Below are positions 14,385 to 23,300 of a DNA stretch of 64,000 bases, piece by piece. The stretch is from NCBI RefSeq assembly GCF_030818545.1, contig NZ_JAUTAH010000001.1:253001-317000 (forward strand), written 5' to 3'. Source of the stretch: Brevundimonas sp. SORGH_AS_0993 (GTDB taxonomy: Bacteria; Pseudomonadota; Alphaproteobacteria; Caulobacterales; Caulobacteraceae). The notes below the pieces were generated by a model. That model was not told the origin of the DNA. It saw only the letters and a program-made list of their open reading frames with translations, and searched no databases. The stretch's first letter is position 1. Each line of letters starts with the position of its first letter. The translations under genes and the position numbers were made by a program.

Positions 14385-17336
14385 TCACCAGCGCTTGACG
14401 AGCTGAAGGGAGATCTGCCGGCCCAGCACATTGGTGTTGGCGGCGTCGTAACCGATCCCCGCTGGCGCATCGTAGAAGGGCGGTTCCTCATTGGTCAGGT
14501 TGAGCACATTGAGGGTGAACGAAAGGCCTTCGGGCCATCCGCTCCCGAGGTCGTAGCGGACCTGGCCGTCCACGGTGATCCAGTCGTCGATCCCGCGTCC
14601 GTTGACCCGATCGCGTCCTCCGCTGACGTGGTTGAGGGCGCCGCCGAGGGTGAGCGGGCCGCGAAGCCACTGGGCGCCGAAGCGGCCCCGCCACCGCGCC
14701 GGAAAGTTCGGGGCGCCGAGCAGGTCCTCGGTGGGAGACGCAGCGGTGACCGCCCGGTCGTTGGTCAGGAGGTGGGTTATGCTGGCGTCGAGCGAGATGT
14801 CGTCCGACCCCAGGGTGAAGCGATAGCGGGTCGAGAGGTCGAGCCCTTCCACCTCCACGGCCGAGGCGTTGACGTAGCGATTGTCGATGACGGCGCCGTA
14901 GGCGGTCGCCGGGAAGACGTTCGGATTGAAGTTGCCCGGGTGGCTGAGCAGGGACTGGACATAGGCCCGGTCCTCCGCGTTGGAGCCGGGGCTCACATAC
15001 CGGATGAACGGCGCCAGGGTCGGGTCGTTGAGGGCATTGATCAGGTTCTCCGCGACCGGGGTCGCGATCCGGTCTTCGAAGGTCGTCCGGAACCAGCCGG
15101 CCTCGATCCGCAGCCCTTCGACGGCGGCGGGCGTCCAGACGAAGCCCGCGGTCCAGGATTCCGCAGTCTCCGGGATGAGATCGGGATTGCCTCCATACTG
15201 GACGATGCTGATCACATTGGCTCCGGCGCGATCCAGGAACACCGGGCCGAGCCGGTAGGCGCTGTTCAACTCCCTCAACGACGGGGCGCGGAAAGAGGTG
15301 CCGTAGCTGGCGCGCAGGAGCAAATCGGGCGTCGGGTTGTAGAGGACGCCGACCTTGGGATTGCTGGTCTGGCCGATCCCCTCGTGATCCTCGATGCGCC
15401 CGGCGAGCGACAACTCCAGCCGTTCGAGGCCAGGCCTGGCGTTGTCGGGTCCCACGAGCGGGGCGCGCAGTTCGACGAAGGCGGCGGAGACGTCGCGATC
15501 GAACGCCGTCGGAGCGGCGATGCGAGGCGTCGCGCCGGAGATGAAGTTCTCCCCGGAGGTTTCGAAACGCTCTTGGCGATAGTCGACGCCCACGGCCATG
15601 CGCAGGTCGCCGCCCGGCAAGGCGAAGAGGACGCCGTCGGCCTTGAGGTTGAAAGAGCCGACCGTGCTGACATTCTCGGACCGCAGATAGCCGGAACCAA
15701 TGAAGGCTAACAGCGCAGGGCTGTGGGCGGCGGGATCGCCATAGGAATTGAAATAGCCGTCGACCGCCGGATTGAAGGCGGTGCCCGGATTGTCGGGCGT
15801 GGCGCCGAGGGCTTCGTCGAGACGGGTCGTCTGCACCCGGTTCGAAGCCGTGAGACCGGTGGTTTCCCGGCCGCCGCTCAGATAGGCGGCGAGGTTCCAG
15901 CCGGCGAGTTCACCTGTGATCCCGACGGCGCCGCCGACGCTGCGGGAGAAGCCTTCGTCACGGCCTGGCCCCAGGTCGTTGATGAAGGAATAGGCGATCT
16001 CTTGGTACAGCTCGCCCGCCACCGGCACGAAGAAGGGGTTGTCTGGTGTCACGAACAGGATGCCGATGTCGGCCACCGAGTCCTGGCTGTAGGTCCGGTC
16101 GGTGTAGCGAAGGTCGCCGTCCAGACTGAAGCCGCCCGGAAGGTCCTGGCGGCCCGCCACGAACAGGCTGTGCCGACGCTGGTGCGGCAGGCTCCACAGG
16201 CCTTCCATCTGGTTGGTCAGATTGACCTCGCCCAGGCGAAAGTCTCCAGGTGCGAGGCCCACGCCGTTCTGGTTGCGAGGGATGGCGTAGACCGGTTCAT
16301 AGGATCCGCTGACCGGATCGAACGCCATGAGGTTGCCCGGGGCCGCGTAGGTGAAGCGCCAGTCCGAGCCGCCCAATGGGCGCAGGTCCGCATTCGCGGT
16401 CGCGCGACGGTCGGCGGCGCGCAACTCGCCCCGGTCGTGGAATTCGTAGGCGGCGATGAGGCCGCCGCTGGACCAGTTAAAGCCGCCGCTGTGGGACAGG
16501 AGCAGTTCCTCGGCCCCGCCGTCGCTCGTGCCGCCGACACGCAGCCGGCTCTCGGTGCCATCAAACCGCGATTTCAGGATGATGTTGACCACACCCCCGA
16601 CCGCGTCCGCGCCGTAGAGGGCCGAGGCGCCGTCGAGCAGCACATCCGCCCGGGCGATGGCGCTGCTGGGAAGATTGGAGATGTCCGAGAAGTCGCCGGC
16701 GCTGCCGGTGCCCGCGATGCGCCGTCCGTTGACGAGAACGAGGGTTGCATCCGCCCCCAAGCCACGCAGGTTCACCCCGGTCGCACAGGCCGAGTTGCGG
16801 CTCGTGCGGTCCGCGCCCGTTCCGGCTGAGCCCTCATAGGCGGCGCCCGTGAAGTTCTGGGGCAGGGCGGCGAGCGTCTCGGCGACCGTCGCGCGTCCCT
16901 GCCGGGCGATGTCGTCCTGGGTGATCACGGTGACCGGCGACGGACTGTCGGCCCCGCGCAGATAGGTCCCCGTGACCACGACTTCCTCAAGCTGGGTGGC
17001 CTGTGGTTCGGCTTCGGCGCGGGCCGAGGGATCAACGAGTACGAAGACCGTCGGACGACTTTGGCGATAGGTCAAGCCCGTCCCGCGCAGGAGCTCCGCG
17101 AGCGCGGCCTCAGGGGTGTAGTCGCCGGTGAGGGCGCGGGCCTGCCGGCCGGCGACGAGCGCACTGGGATAAAGGATCTGCAGGCCGCTCTGTTGGGCGA
17201 ACACCGGCAGGCTGCGCTCCAGCGGACCGGCGCCGATGCTGAACGTCCGGACGGCCTGGGTCGATTGCGCGATAACCGGCGTCGCGACACCCAGCATGAG
17301 CGCGGCGAGCGCGGTTGAAGTAAACGTGTGACCCAT
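14385..17336 (-). CDS. TonB-dependent receptor with STN signalling domain, lasso-cluster type
   Basis: This 983-residue outer-membrane receptor has a signal peptide (to about residue 24) and an N-terminal STN domain at about 30-105 (FSIGAGPLERSLPVFAQQSGLQILYPS, then LTGDYTPEAALAELLRGTGL). A TonB box-like EEVVVTG near 118, the plug domain (NLRGLGADATLVLVNGRR) and a 22-strand barrel ending in LQLVKRW follow. STN domains pass a signal to a FecR anti-sigma factor when ligand binds, and fecR and sigma genes lie directly upstream. The likely ligand is the cluster's own lasso peptide; this is inferred from neighbourhood. Confidence 0.93.
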   Translation of the reverse strand: MGHTFTSTALAALMLGVATPVIAQSTQAVRTFSIGAGPLERSLPVFAQQSGLQILYPSALVAGRQARALTGDYTPEAALAELLRGTGLTYRQSRPTVFVLVDPSARAEAEPQATQLEEVVVTGTYLRGADSPSPVTVITQDDIARQGRATVAETLAALPQNFTGAAYEGSAGTGADRTSRNSACATGVNLRGLGADATLVLVNGRRIAGTGSAGDFSDISNLPSSAIARADVLLDGASALYGADAVGGVVNIILKSRFDGTESRLRVGGTSDGGAEELLLSHSGGFNWSSGGLIAAYEFHDRGELRAADRRATANADLRPLGGSDWRFTYAAPGNLMAFDPVSGSYEPVYAIPRNQNGVGLAPGDFRLGEVNLTNQMEGLWSLPHQRRHSLFVAGRQDLPGGFSLDGDLRYTDRTYSQDSVADIGILFVTPDNPFFVPVAGELYQEIAYSFINDLGPGRDEGFSRSVGGAVGITGELAGWNLAAYLSGGRETTGLTASNRVQTTRLDEALGATPDNPGTAFNPAVDGYFNSYGDPAAHSPALLAFIGSGYLRSENVSTVGSFNLKADGVLFALPGGDLRMAVGVDYRQERFETSGENFISGATPRIAAPTAFDRDVSAAFVELRAPLVGPDNARPGLERLELSLAGRIEDHEGIGQTSNPKVGVLYNPTPDLLLRASYGTSFRAPSLRELNSAYRLGPVFLDRAGANVISIVQYGGNPDLIPETAESWTAGFVWTPAAVEGLRIEAGWFRTTFEDRIATPVAENLINALNDPTLAPFIRYVSPGSNAEDRAYVQSLLSHPGNFNPNVFPATAYGAVIDNRYVNASAVEVEGLDLSTRYRFTLGSDDISLDASITHLLTNDRAVTAASPTEDLLGAPNFPARWRGRFGAQWLRGPLTLGGALNHVSGGRDRVNGRGIDDWITVDGQVRYDLGSGWPEGLSFTLNVLNLTNEEPPFYDAPAGIGYDAANTNVLGRQISLQLVKRW

Positions 17337-17427
17337 GATCTCCCCCTCTTTTCTACCCGCGGCTTTGCGGGGCGGGGAGGAGACGTTGGGTCGCGGGGCG
17401 CCCCCTAAGTCCGGACGCAGATTATTT

Positions 17428-18414
17428 TCAGGCCGGCCCCGAGAGGATCAGATGGCCGTCGGCCGCTGTGGCGGCTTCCAGGTGATAGAGGTCGCGCAGC
17501 GCGGCGACGAAGCCGTCGATGTCCCCGGCGTTGAAAACGCCACTGACGCGTATCGACGAGATGCGTTGGTCGCGAAGCTCGATCGGTTTGGAGGTGTAGC
17601 GGTTCACCTCCGTCACGGCCGCGGCGATCGGCGTGTTTTCGAAGGTCAGCCGGCCGACCGTCCAGCTGGTTTCGGCCGGGACATTGACCGCGACGACCCG
17701 GGGCGTCGGACCCGAGGTAATGACCTGCTGGCCGGGCGACAGGCTCCACTGGGCCGTCGTCGAAGACGGCTTGTGAACGTCGACGCGCCCCTCGACCATG
17801 ACGACACGCGCCCCGGAGCCGGATCGCCGAACGTCAAAGCGTGTGCCGACGGCGGTGACCTCCGTGTCGCCTGCCCGGACAAGGAAAGGCCGCGCGGCGT
17901 CGCCCTCGACTTCGAACATGGCGCGTCCTGCAGAGAGCGTGACCAAGCGACGGGCGTCAGTGAAGTGAACGGTGACCCGCGAGTCCGTGTCGAGGACGAT
18001 GCGGGAGCCGTCTTCCAGCCGCACGGTGCGTTGCTCGCCGATGGCCGTGGCGTAGGCGTCCGGCCGCTGCAGGGACCACCAGGTCAGGCTTCCGACTCCG
18101 ATCACTAGGGCCAGGGCGCCCGCGACGCCAAGCGGGATCAGACGGCCAGCGTCCCGCATTCGACGCCGGGGGCGCGCCTTTTCGACCCGACCCAAGGCCT
18201 CGTCGGCGAGCACCGCCATCGCGGGGCTTTGCGCCAGCGTCCCTGCCGCCTCCCACATGGCTTCGAGACGGCTGAACGCGCGCGCGTTCTCCGGGTCTCG
18301 TCGCCACTCGCTGAACGCCTTGACGTCGGTGGTCGTGACCTTGCGCTGGTTCAACTTGCTGAACCAGTCGGCGGCTTCCTTGCGCCTGATGTCGGCTTCA
18401 GCCTCGATCATCAT
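17428..18414 (-). CDS. FecR-family anti-sigma factor
   Basis: This 328-residue inner-membrane regulator has an N-terminal FecR_N domain (EAADWFSKLNQRKVTTTDVKAFSEWRRDPENARAFSRLEAMW). One membrane helix lies near residues 92-113 (LIPLGVAGALALVIGVGSLTW). The periplasmic FecR domain reads GEQRTVRLEDGSRIVLDTDSRV...LSAGRAMFEVEGD, and a C-terminal STN-like part may contact the receptor. It should hold the ECF sigma factor inactive until the receptor reports ligand. It starts seven bases after the sigma gene and 91 bases before the receptor gene. Confidence 0.93.
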   Translation of the reverse strand: MMIEAEADIRRKEAADWFSKLNQRKVTTTDVKAFSEWRRDPENARAFSRLEAMWEAAGTLAQSPAMAVLADEALGRVEKARPRRRMRDAGRLIPLGVAGALALVIGVGSLTWWSLQRPDAYATAIGEQRTVRLEDGSRIVLDTDSRVTVHFTDARRLVTLSAGRAMFEVEGDAARPFLVRAGDTEVTAVGTRFDVRRSGSGARVVMVEGRVDVHKPSSTTAQWSLSPGQQVITSGPTPRVVAVNVPAETSWTVGRLTFENTPIAAAVTEVNRYTSKPIELRDQRISSIRVSGVFNAGDIDGFVAALRDLYHLEAATAADGHLILSGPA

Positions 18415-18421
18415 CCGTTGC

Positions 18422-18910
18422 CTACAGGTCCAGCCGAGACGCGCAGTACTCGAGCGCCCTGGACATTCGCCATTCCACCGTTTTCACGCTGATCTCGAGC
18501 GACACGGCGATCTCGGGATAAGTCATACCGCCAAAGCGGTTCAAGACGAAGACGTCGCGGTAGAGTTGCGGCATGGACCGGATAACCTGTTCGAGAAGGA
18601 CTTGGTCGAACTGCGGCGCGGCCTCGGCCTCGGCAGGTCTTTGGAGCGCTTGGCTCTGGCGACGGCGACCCTCTCGTCGGCTCTCATCGCGGACCAGGTT
18701 GAGGGCGATCTGAAGCAGGAACGCCTTTGGATGCCGGATGTCCGACAAGGCGTAGGGCGCCGCCCTAAGGTAGGTCTCCTGGACGACATCCGCCGCAGCG
18801 TCGGCGCCGATGTGCGGGCGTAACCGGCGACCCAGCCAGACGGCGTATCGCCGGTAGAGACGGTTGATCCCGTCCTGCGCCTCCGTCCCTAGCTGCTTCG
18901 TATCGGTCAC
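18422..18910 (-). CDS. ECF-type RNA polymerase sigma factor (FecI-like)
   Basis: This 162-residue FecI-like sigma factor shows region 2 (LYRRYAVWLGRRLRPHIGADAAADVVQETYLRAA) and region 4 (LYRDVFVLNRFGGMTYPEIAVSLEISVKTVEWRMSRAL). It should direct transcription of the receptor/isopeptidase genes once released by FecR. Two GTG codons at 18913 and 18910 follow a GGAG box, and 18910 gives a seven-base spacing. The open frame extends to 19105, but that part is not sigma-like. Confidence 0.92.
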   Translation of the reverse strand: MTDTKQLGTEAQDGINRLYRRYAVWLGRRLRPHIGADAAADVVQETYLRAAPYALSDIRHPKAFLLQIALNLVRDESRREGRRRQSQALQRPAEAEAAPQFDQVLLEQVIRSMPQLYRDVFVLNRFGGMTYPEIAVSLEISVKTVEWRMSRALEYCASRLDL

Positions 18911-19413
18911 CACGGATCTCCGACCTCTCGACGAGAGGGGCGGAATCCGGGCGTGGCCGCGCGATTCCGGGCAGGCGCGCAGACGCGCGACCTCAGAAGG
19001 CGGCAACCGGCGTACGCGCAGAGCGGAAGCCGTCGATGATTTGATATCGCACAGGGGATTCCAGGCCCCACCAACGCAAGCGTCGGCAACGCCACCATGA
19101 ATCAAACGGAATCCCGGTGCAAGCCGGAGGGGTCGGGCGTTGGAATCCTCTGCGATCGCGAGGCCCGCTGCTTCGGTTCACAGCGGCGCCCCTGTCACCT
19201 GGACAGACCCCGGCTCAAGCTGTGCGCCTATCTCACGGCGCCCGACTCGAACGGTCTAAAAGGGCGCCTACCTCGGAGCAAGCGCGTCAATGCGACTTAT
19301 GACTCAGCAGGCTTTCACCGCAAGAAACTGGCGGTCGCCCCGCAATTCACTGTCGTTGCCCGGCTGCTGATTCCCGCTCACCGTGCATGGAAGTCAACGG
19401 AAGGGAGCCGACA
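18911..19413. other. Intergenic region between the divergent sigma and LuxR-type genes
   Basis: About 500 bases without a supported gene. It must hold the sigma-operon promoter and probably that of the LuxR-type gene. An eight-base inverted repeat (GGATTCCA at 19056-19063, TGGAATCC at 19141-19148) is visible. Open frames here overlap the LuxR gene in another frame and have no recognisable product. Confidence 0.5.
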
Positions 19414-19656
19414 GTGGAGTCCTATCGCCACGCGGAAGGCCGGTCTGTCCCGCTTTTGAGCGGACGAGAAGCCGAGTGTCTGCTCTGGGTAAGCCGCGGG
19501 AAGAGCTCTGCGGACATCGGTCAGATCGTTGGGCTCTCCCCACGAACCGTCGACAGCTATATTGAGAAGGCCTGCGCCAAACTGGGTGTACGGACCCGGA
19601 TCGAAGCGGTCGCGGTCGGGGTGCGCACCGGCATCGTCGACCCCGAAAACGACTGA
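19414..19656 (+). CDS. Second stand-alone LuxR-type helix-turn-helix regulator
   Basis: About 80 residues, again only a LuxR/GerE DNA-binding domain: LSGREAECLLWVSRGKSSADIGQIVGLSPRTVDSYIEKACAKLGVRTRIEAVAVGV. The second half of this motif closely matches the protein encoded at 7545-7808. GTG at 19414 follows AAGGGAG by six bases and was preferred; an ATG at 19387 is in frame but lacks such a box. It lies between the lasso cluster and the defence-type cargo. Its targets are unknown. Confidence 0.72.
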   Translation: MESYRHAEGRSVPLLSGREAECLLWVSRGKSSADIGQIVGLSPRTVDSYIEKACAKLGVRTRIEAVAVGVRTGIVDPEND

Positions 19657-20356
19657 GCCGACGCAGCCCCTTTTGATCCCCTGAGAAGAAAGGGGGCGGG
19701 TCTGGAACTTCTGTGTAGAAGCCGGAGGTTTCGGCCCTGATCGCCGCCGACGCATGCGTCCCCTGGCTCAAGACCAGCGCCTGTTCGTTCCGGAACCCGC
19801 CACCCTCATCTTGTCCACTGGCATCGCGATTGTCGATTCAGCGGCCGAGCGCCGCCATTGGCGAGCATGGGACACTCCGAAGGATGACGATCGCCTGCCA
19901 CGCTGAAACGGCTCCGACGCCGTTGATCAGGGCTTGGCGCGTTGGGGACCTGTGCGCGATGTGGTGGGAGCGTGAGAAGTTGAACGGAGGCTACCCTAAA
20001 GACCGCTCCTGACCCCTACCCGCCATTCGCCAAGTACGCTTCGCCGATGGCTTGGTGGTCCTGGCGCCGCGGCACACCGACAGGCTCCGGCATCCGCTGC
20101 GACCGAGGCAACCCCCTGTGACAGACCGCCAGCCCGACGGTCCGGCGCGGTGGAGGGTGACGGGCGGGTCCTTCGGGGCCCGTCCTTATCCTTTGAGAGG
20201 GGGCGCCCCGCAGTAAGGCCGCTCCGGTCAGGCGGCGTAGCGTCCCTGTCGACTGTCCGCAGACGGTTGCGGCGATCCCTGCGCTTCTAGGTTGCGGCGC
20301 GGTGGGCATTGCGCCGATAAGCGCGGATCGTCGACGCGGGCGGGACGGGGAGGGCC
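19657..20356. other. 700-base stretch with no supported gene
   Basis: Short open frames exist on both strands but show no recognisable product or ribosome site. A stem GCCCCTTT/AAAGGGGGC around 19666-19697 with a 15-base loop lies just after the LuxR-type gene and could act as a weak terminator. The last part must contain the promoter of the SIR2-like gene, whose GGGGAG box is at about 20348-20353. Confidence 0.5.
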
Positions 20357-23300
20357 ATGAGATTCAGAGCGGACGGCCCTGACATTCCCGACCCGCTCGT
20401 GTTCGCCCAGGAGCGCGGGCAGGTGCTGTTCATCTGCGGCGCCGGCGTGTCCATGCACATCGGCCTTCCAGACTTCAGAGGTCTGGTCCAGGCCATCTAT
20501 GACGCGCTCGGCGAAGACTGGGGGCCGCATGCTGCGGAACGCGAGGTGATGGCGGCCGATGGGAGCCTCAAGGGCCAGTATGATCGGGTGCTGAGGTCGC
20601 TCGAGCGTCGGCTCGCCGCCTCCAACGTCGCCCGCGCCCAAGGCATGCGCGACCGCATGCGAGCCGCAGTTCGCGCCTCGCTCGTCCCGCCGCCCGGGGT
20701 CGATCTGAGCCACCACGCCGCCCTTCTGTCCCTGTCGCGCGGGGCCGAGGGACAGACCCGGCTGGCCACCACCAATTTCGACACGCTGTTCGAACAGGCG
20801 TGGCCGGGCGGCGGGGCGCCGTCTCACGCCGGCGCCGCCATGCCCCAGCCTCTGACCGCGGCCTGCACGGGCGTGCTGCATCTTCACGGCCGGCTGAGGG
20901 ATGACGCCCTCGGCCTGGGCGACACCGACATCGTCCTGACCAGTGCGGAGTTCGGCGACGCCTATCTGAGGGCCGGCTGGGCCTCGCGTTATGTCTACGA
21001 TCTGGTGCGCGCCTATACGGTGGTGCTGGTCGGCTACCAGGCGGACGACCCGCCCATGCGCTATCTGCTGGAAGTGCTGGAAGCCGACCGGGAGCGGTTC
21101 TCGGACCTGCAGCCCGTCTACGCCTTCGCCCATGCCGCGCCGGGTCAGGAGGCGCTGCAGACTGCGCTGTGGCGGTCGAAGGGGGTGGAGCCCATCCTGC
21201 ATCGTTCCGTCGCGGGCAGCTATGCACCACTCTATGACACGCTCGGAGAGTGGGCGCTCTACGCCGGGGATCCCACCGTCTGGCGGCGGGAGGCCGTCAG
21301 ACCGCTGCTGGCGGCTCCGCCGTCGGCGGCCGACGAGGCCGGGGTTTCGCGGGCGGTGGAGCTCCTGTCGCACGGCGACGCCGGCGCCCTGCTCGCGGAG
21401 CTCGATCCCGATCCAGCCTGGCTCGAGACGCTGCGGGAACGCGGGCGTCTGTTCTCCGGCGCGACCCTGCCGTTGGTCGACGCGCCGCCTCGGATCAAGC
21501 CAGGCGCCTGGATCGCGGGACGGATCGACGATCTGGCCATGATCACGGCCTGCGCGGGGCTGCCGGCGTTCGACGAGGACGCCGTCTGGTTCATCCGGCG
21601 TGCGGTCGATCAGGCCGATCCGCCCCTGTCGGAGGTCCGGCGGCAGGCTTGGGACCTCCTCCTGGAGACCCGGGCCGGCGGCGAAGCGCCGGACTACGGC
21701 CTGGACTGGTTCCGCACCCTACGGCGGATCGCGGCGGGCCATACGGGCTTTCCCGCGCGCCGGCTGATCGCCGGCATGGCGCGGCCCCGCCTGTCGGTGG
21801 GCAAGCCCTACCTGTTCGACGCCGGCGAGGAGATCAAGGGCCCGGAGACCCTCGGCCGGCTGATGTGGGTCGACTTCAAGTCCTCCCTGCCGGGTCCGGT
21901 GGACGAGATCCTGCAAGCCTGGCCGAACCGGCCGGAGACGAACCTGGCCCTGATCGAGACCCTCATCCGGACCCTGACGGAGGCGCTCGAACAGGCCGAG
22001 GACGTCGGATTCCTCTCCGGCTGGGACGGCGCGGACCGGGACGTGCCCTCGGTCGCCCCGCATCCCCAGAATGAGTATCGCGACGGCTTCTATCCAATCG
22101 TCCAGCTGATCGCGGCGCTCTGGACGCGGCTCGCCGACGGCGATCCGCCGGCCGCGGTGGCGCTGGCGCAGACGTGGGCGGCGTCCCGACTGTCTCTGGT
22201 CCGTCGGCTGGCCCTGTTCGCCGGCGAGCATCGCGCCGTGCCGGCGGAGATTGCCATGGACGGGGTCGACCGGATGGACGACGACGCCTTCTGGATCGGC
22301 AATAGCCGGGTCGAAATGACCCGTCTGCTGATCGCACGCTGGGCGGAGCTGCCGCACCACCGGCGGGTCGCCGTGGAGGCACGCATCCGCCAGGGCATGC
22401 CGCGCGACCTGTTCCGCGAGGACGTGGAGTGGGACGACGGGGAGTGGGCGGCGACGTTGGAGAATGCGGTCTACCGCCGGCTAAGCCGCCTCCAGGGCGC
22501 CGGCTGCGCCCTGGAGGCCGAGAGCGAGGCCCGGCTCGCCGGGATCGCCGCCGCCTATCCGGAGTGGCGGCCCGGCCCCGGGGACCGGGACGACTTCGGC
22601 TCCTGGTCCGAGACCCGGATGGGACCGGACGGCCATCCCGAACTGCTCGAGAGCGTCGCGGACGGACGGCTGGTGGAGGAAGCGCTGCGCCTCCAGCAGG
22701 AGAACGCCTATGAGGAACACGACCTGTGGCGGGTCTTCGTGGGCTCGGACCCTAGCCGTGCTCTGCGGGGGCTCAGGGCGAGAGCCGAAGCGGGAACCTG
22801 GGAGCCGGAGGCATGGCGGCCGCTGCTGTGGGCGGCGTTCGATCATGAGGACGCAGCGCTGCAAGCCGATCTGGCGGCGGCCTTGCTGGAGGCGCCGCCA
22901 GAGACCCTGGCGGCGCTTGCGGACTCCGTGGCCTCCTGGCTCAGGCGTCAACGCGCCGCCCTGGCGGAGGCGACTTTCTGGGCGCTGTGGGACCGTCTGG
23001 CGGACCTCGTGTACAGGCCGGGCGAGCCGGCGGAGCCGGACGGCGACCTTGAGACCCGGTCGTTGAACGACGCCGGCGGCGTGCTCGCCTGGATCCTGCT
23101 GGACGCCCTGTCGGCGACGTCTCCGGCGGCGGGGTCGGAGTTCGCCGGCGCACCCGAGGGTCTGCAGGCGAGACTGGACCGGGCCGTCGCGGCGCCGGAG
23201 CCGGGCGGGCTGCTGGCGCGGGTTCGGCTGGTCCGGCATCTGGCCTGGCTGCACCGGACGGCGCCGGACTGGACCGGCCGGACGCTCGTGCCGCTCATGG

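Noticed and set aside
19097..19459. 120-codon plus-strand open frame before the LuxR-type gene
   Set aside because: No ribosome site, no recognisable product, and it overlaps the LuxR-type gene in another frame.
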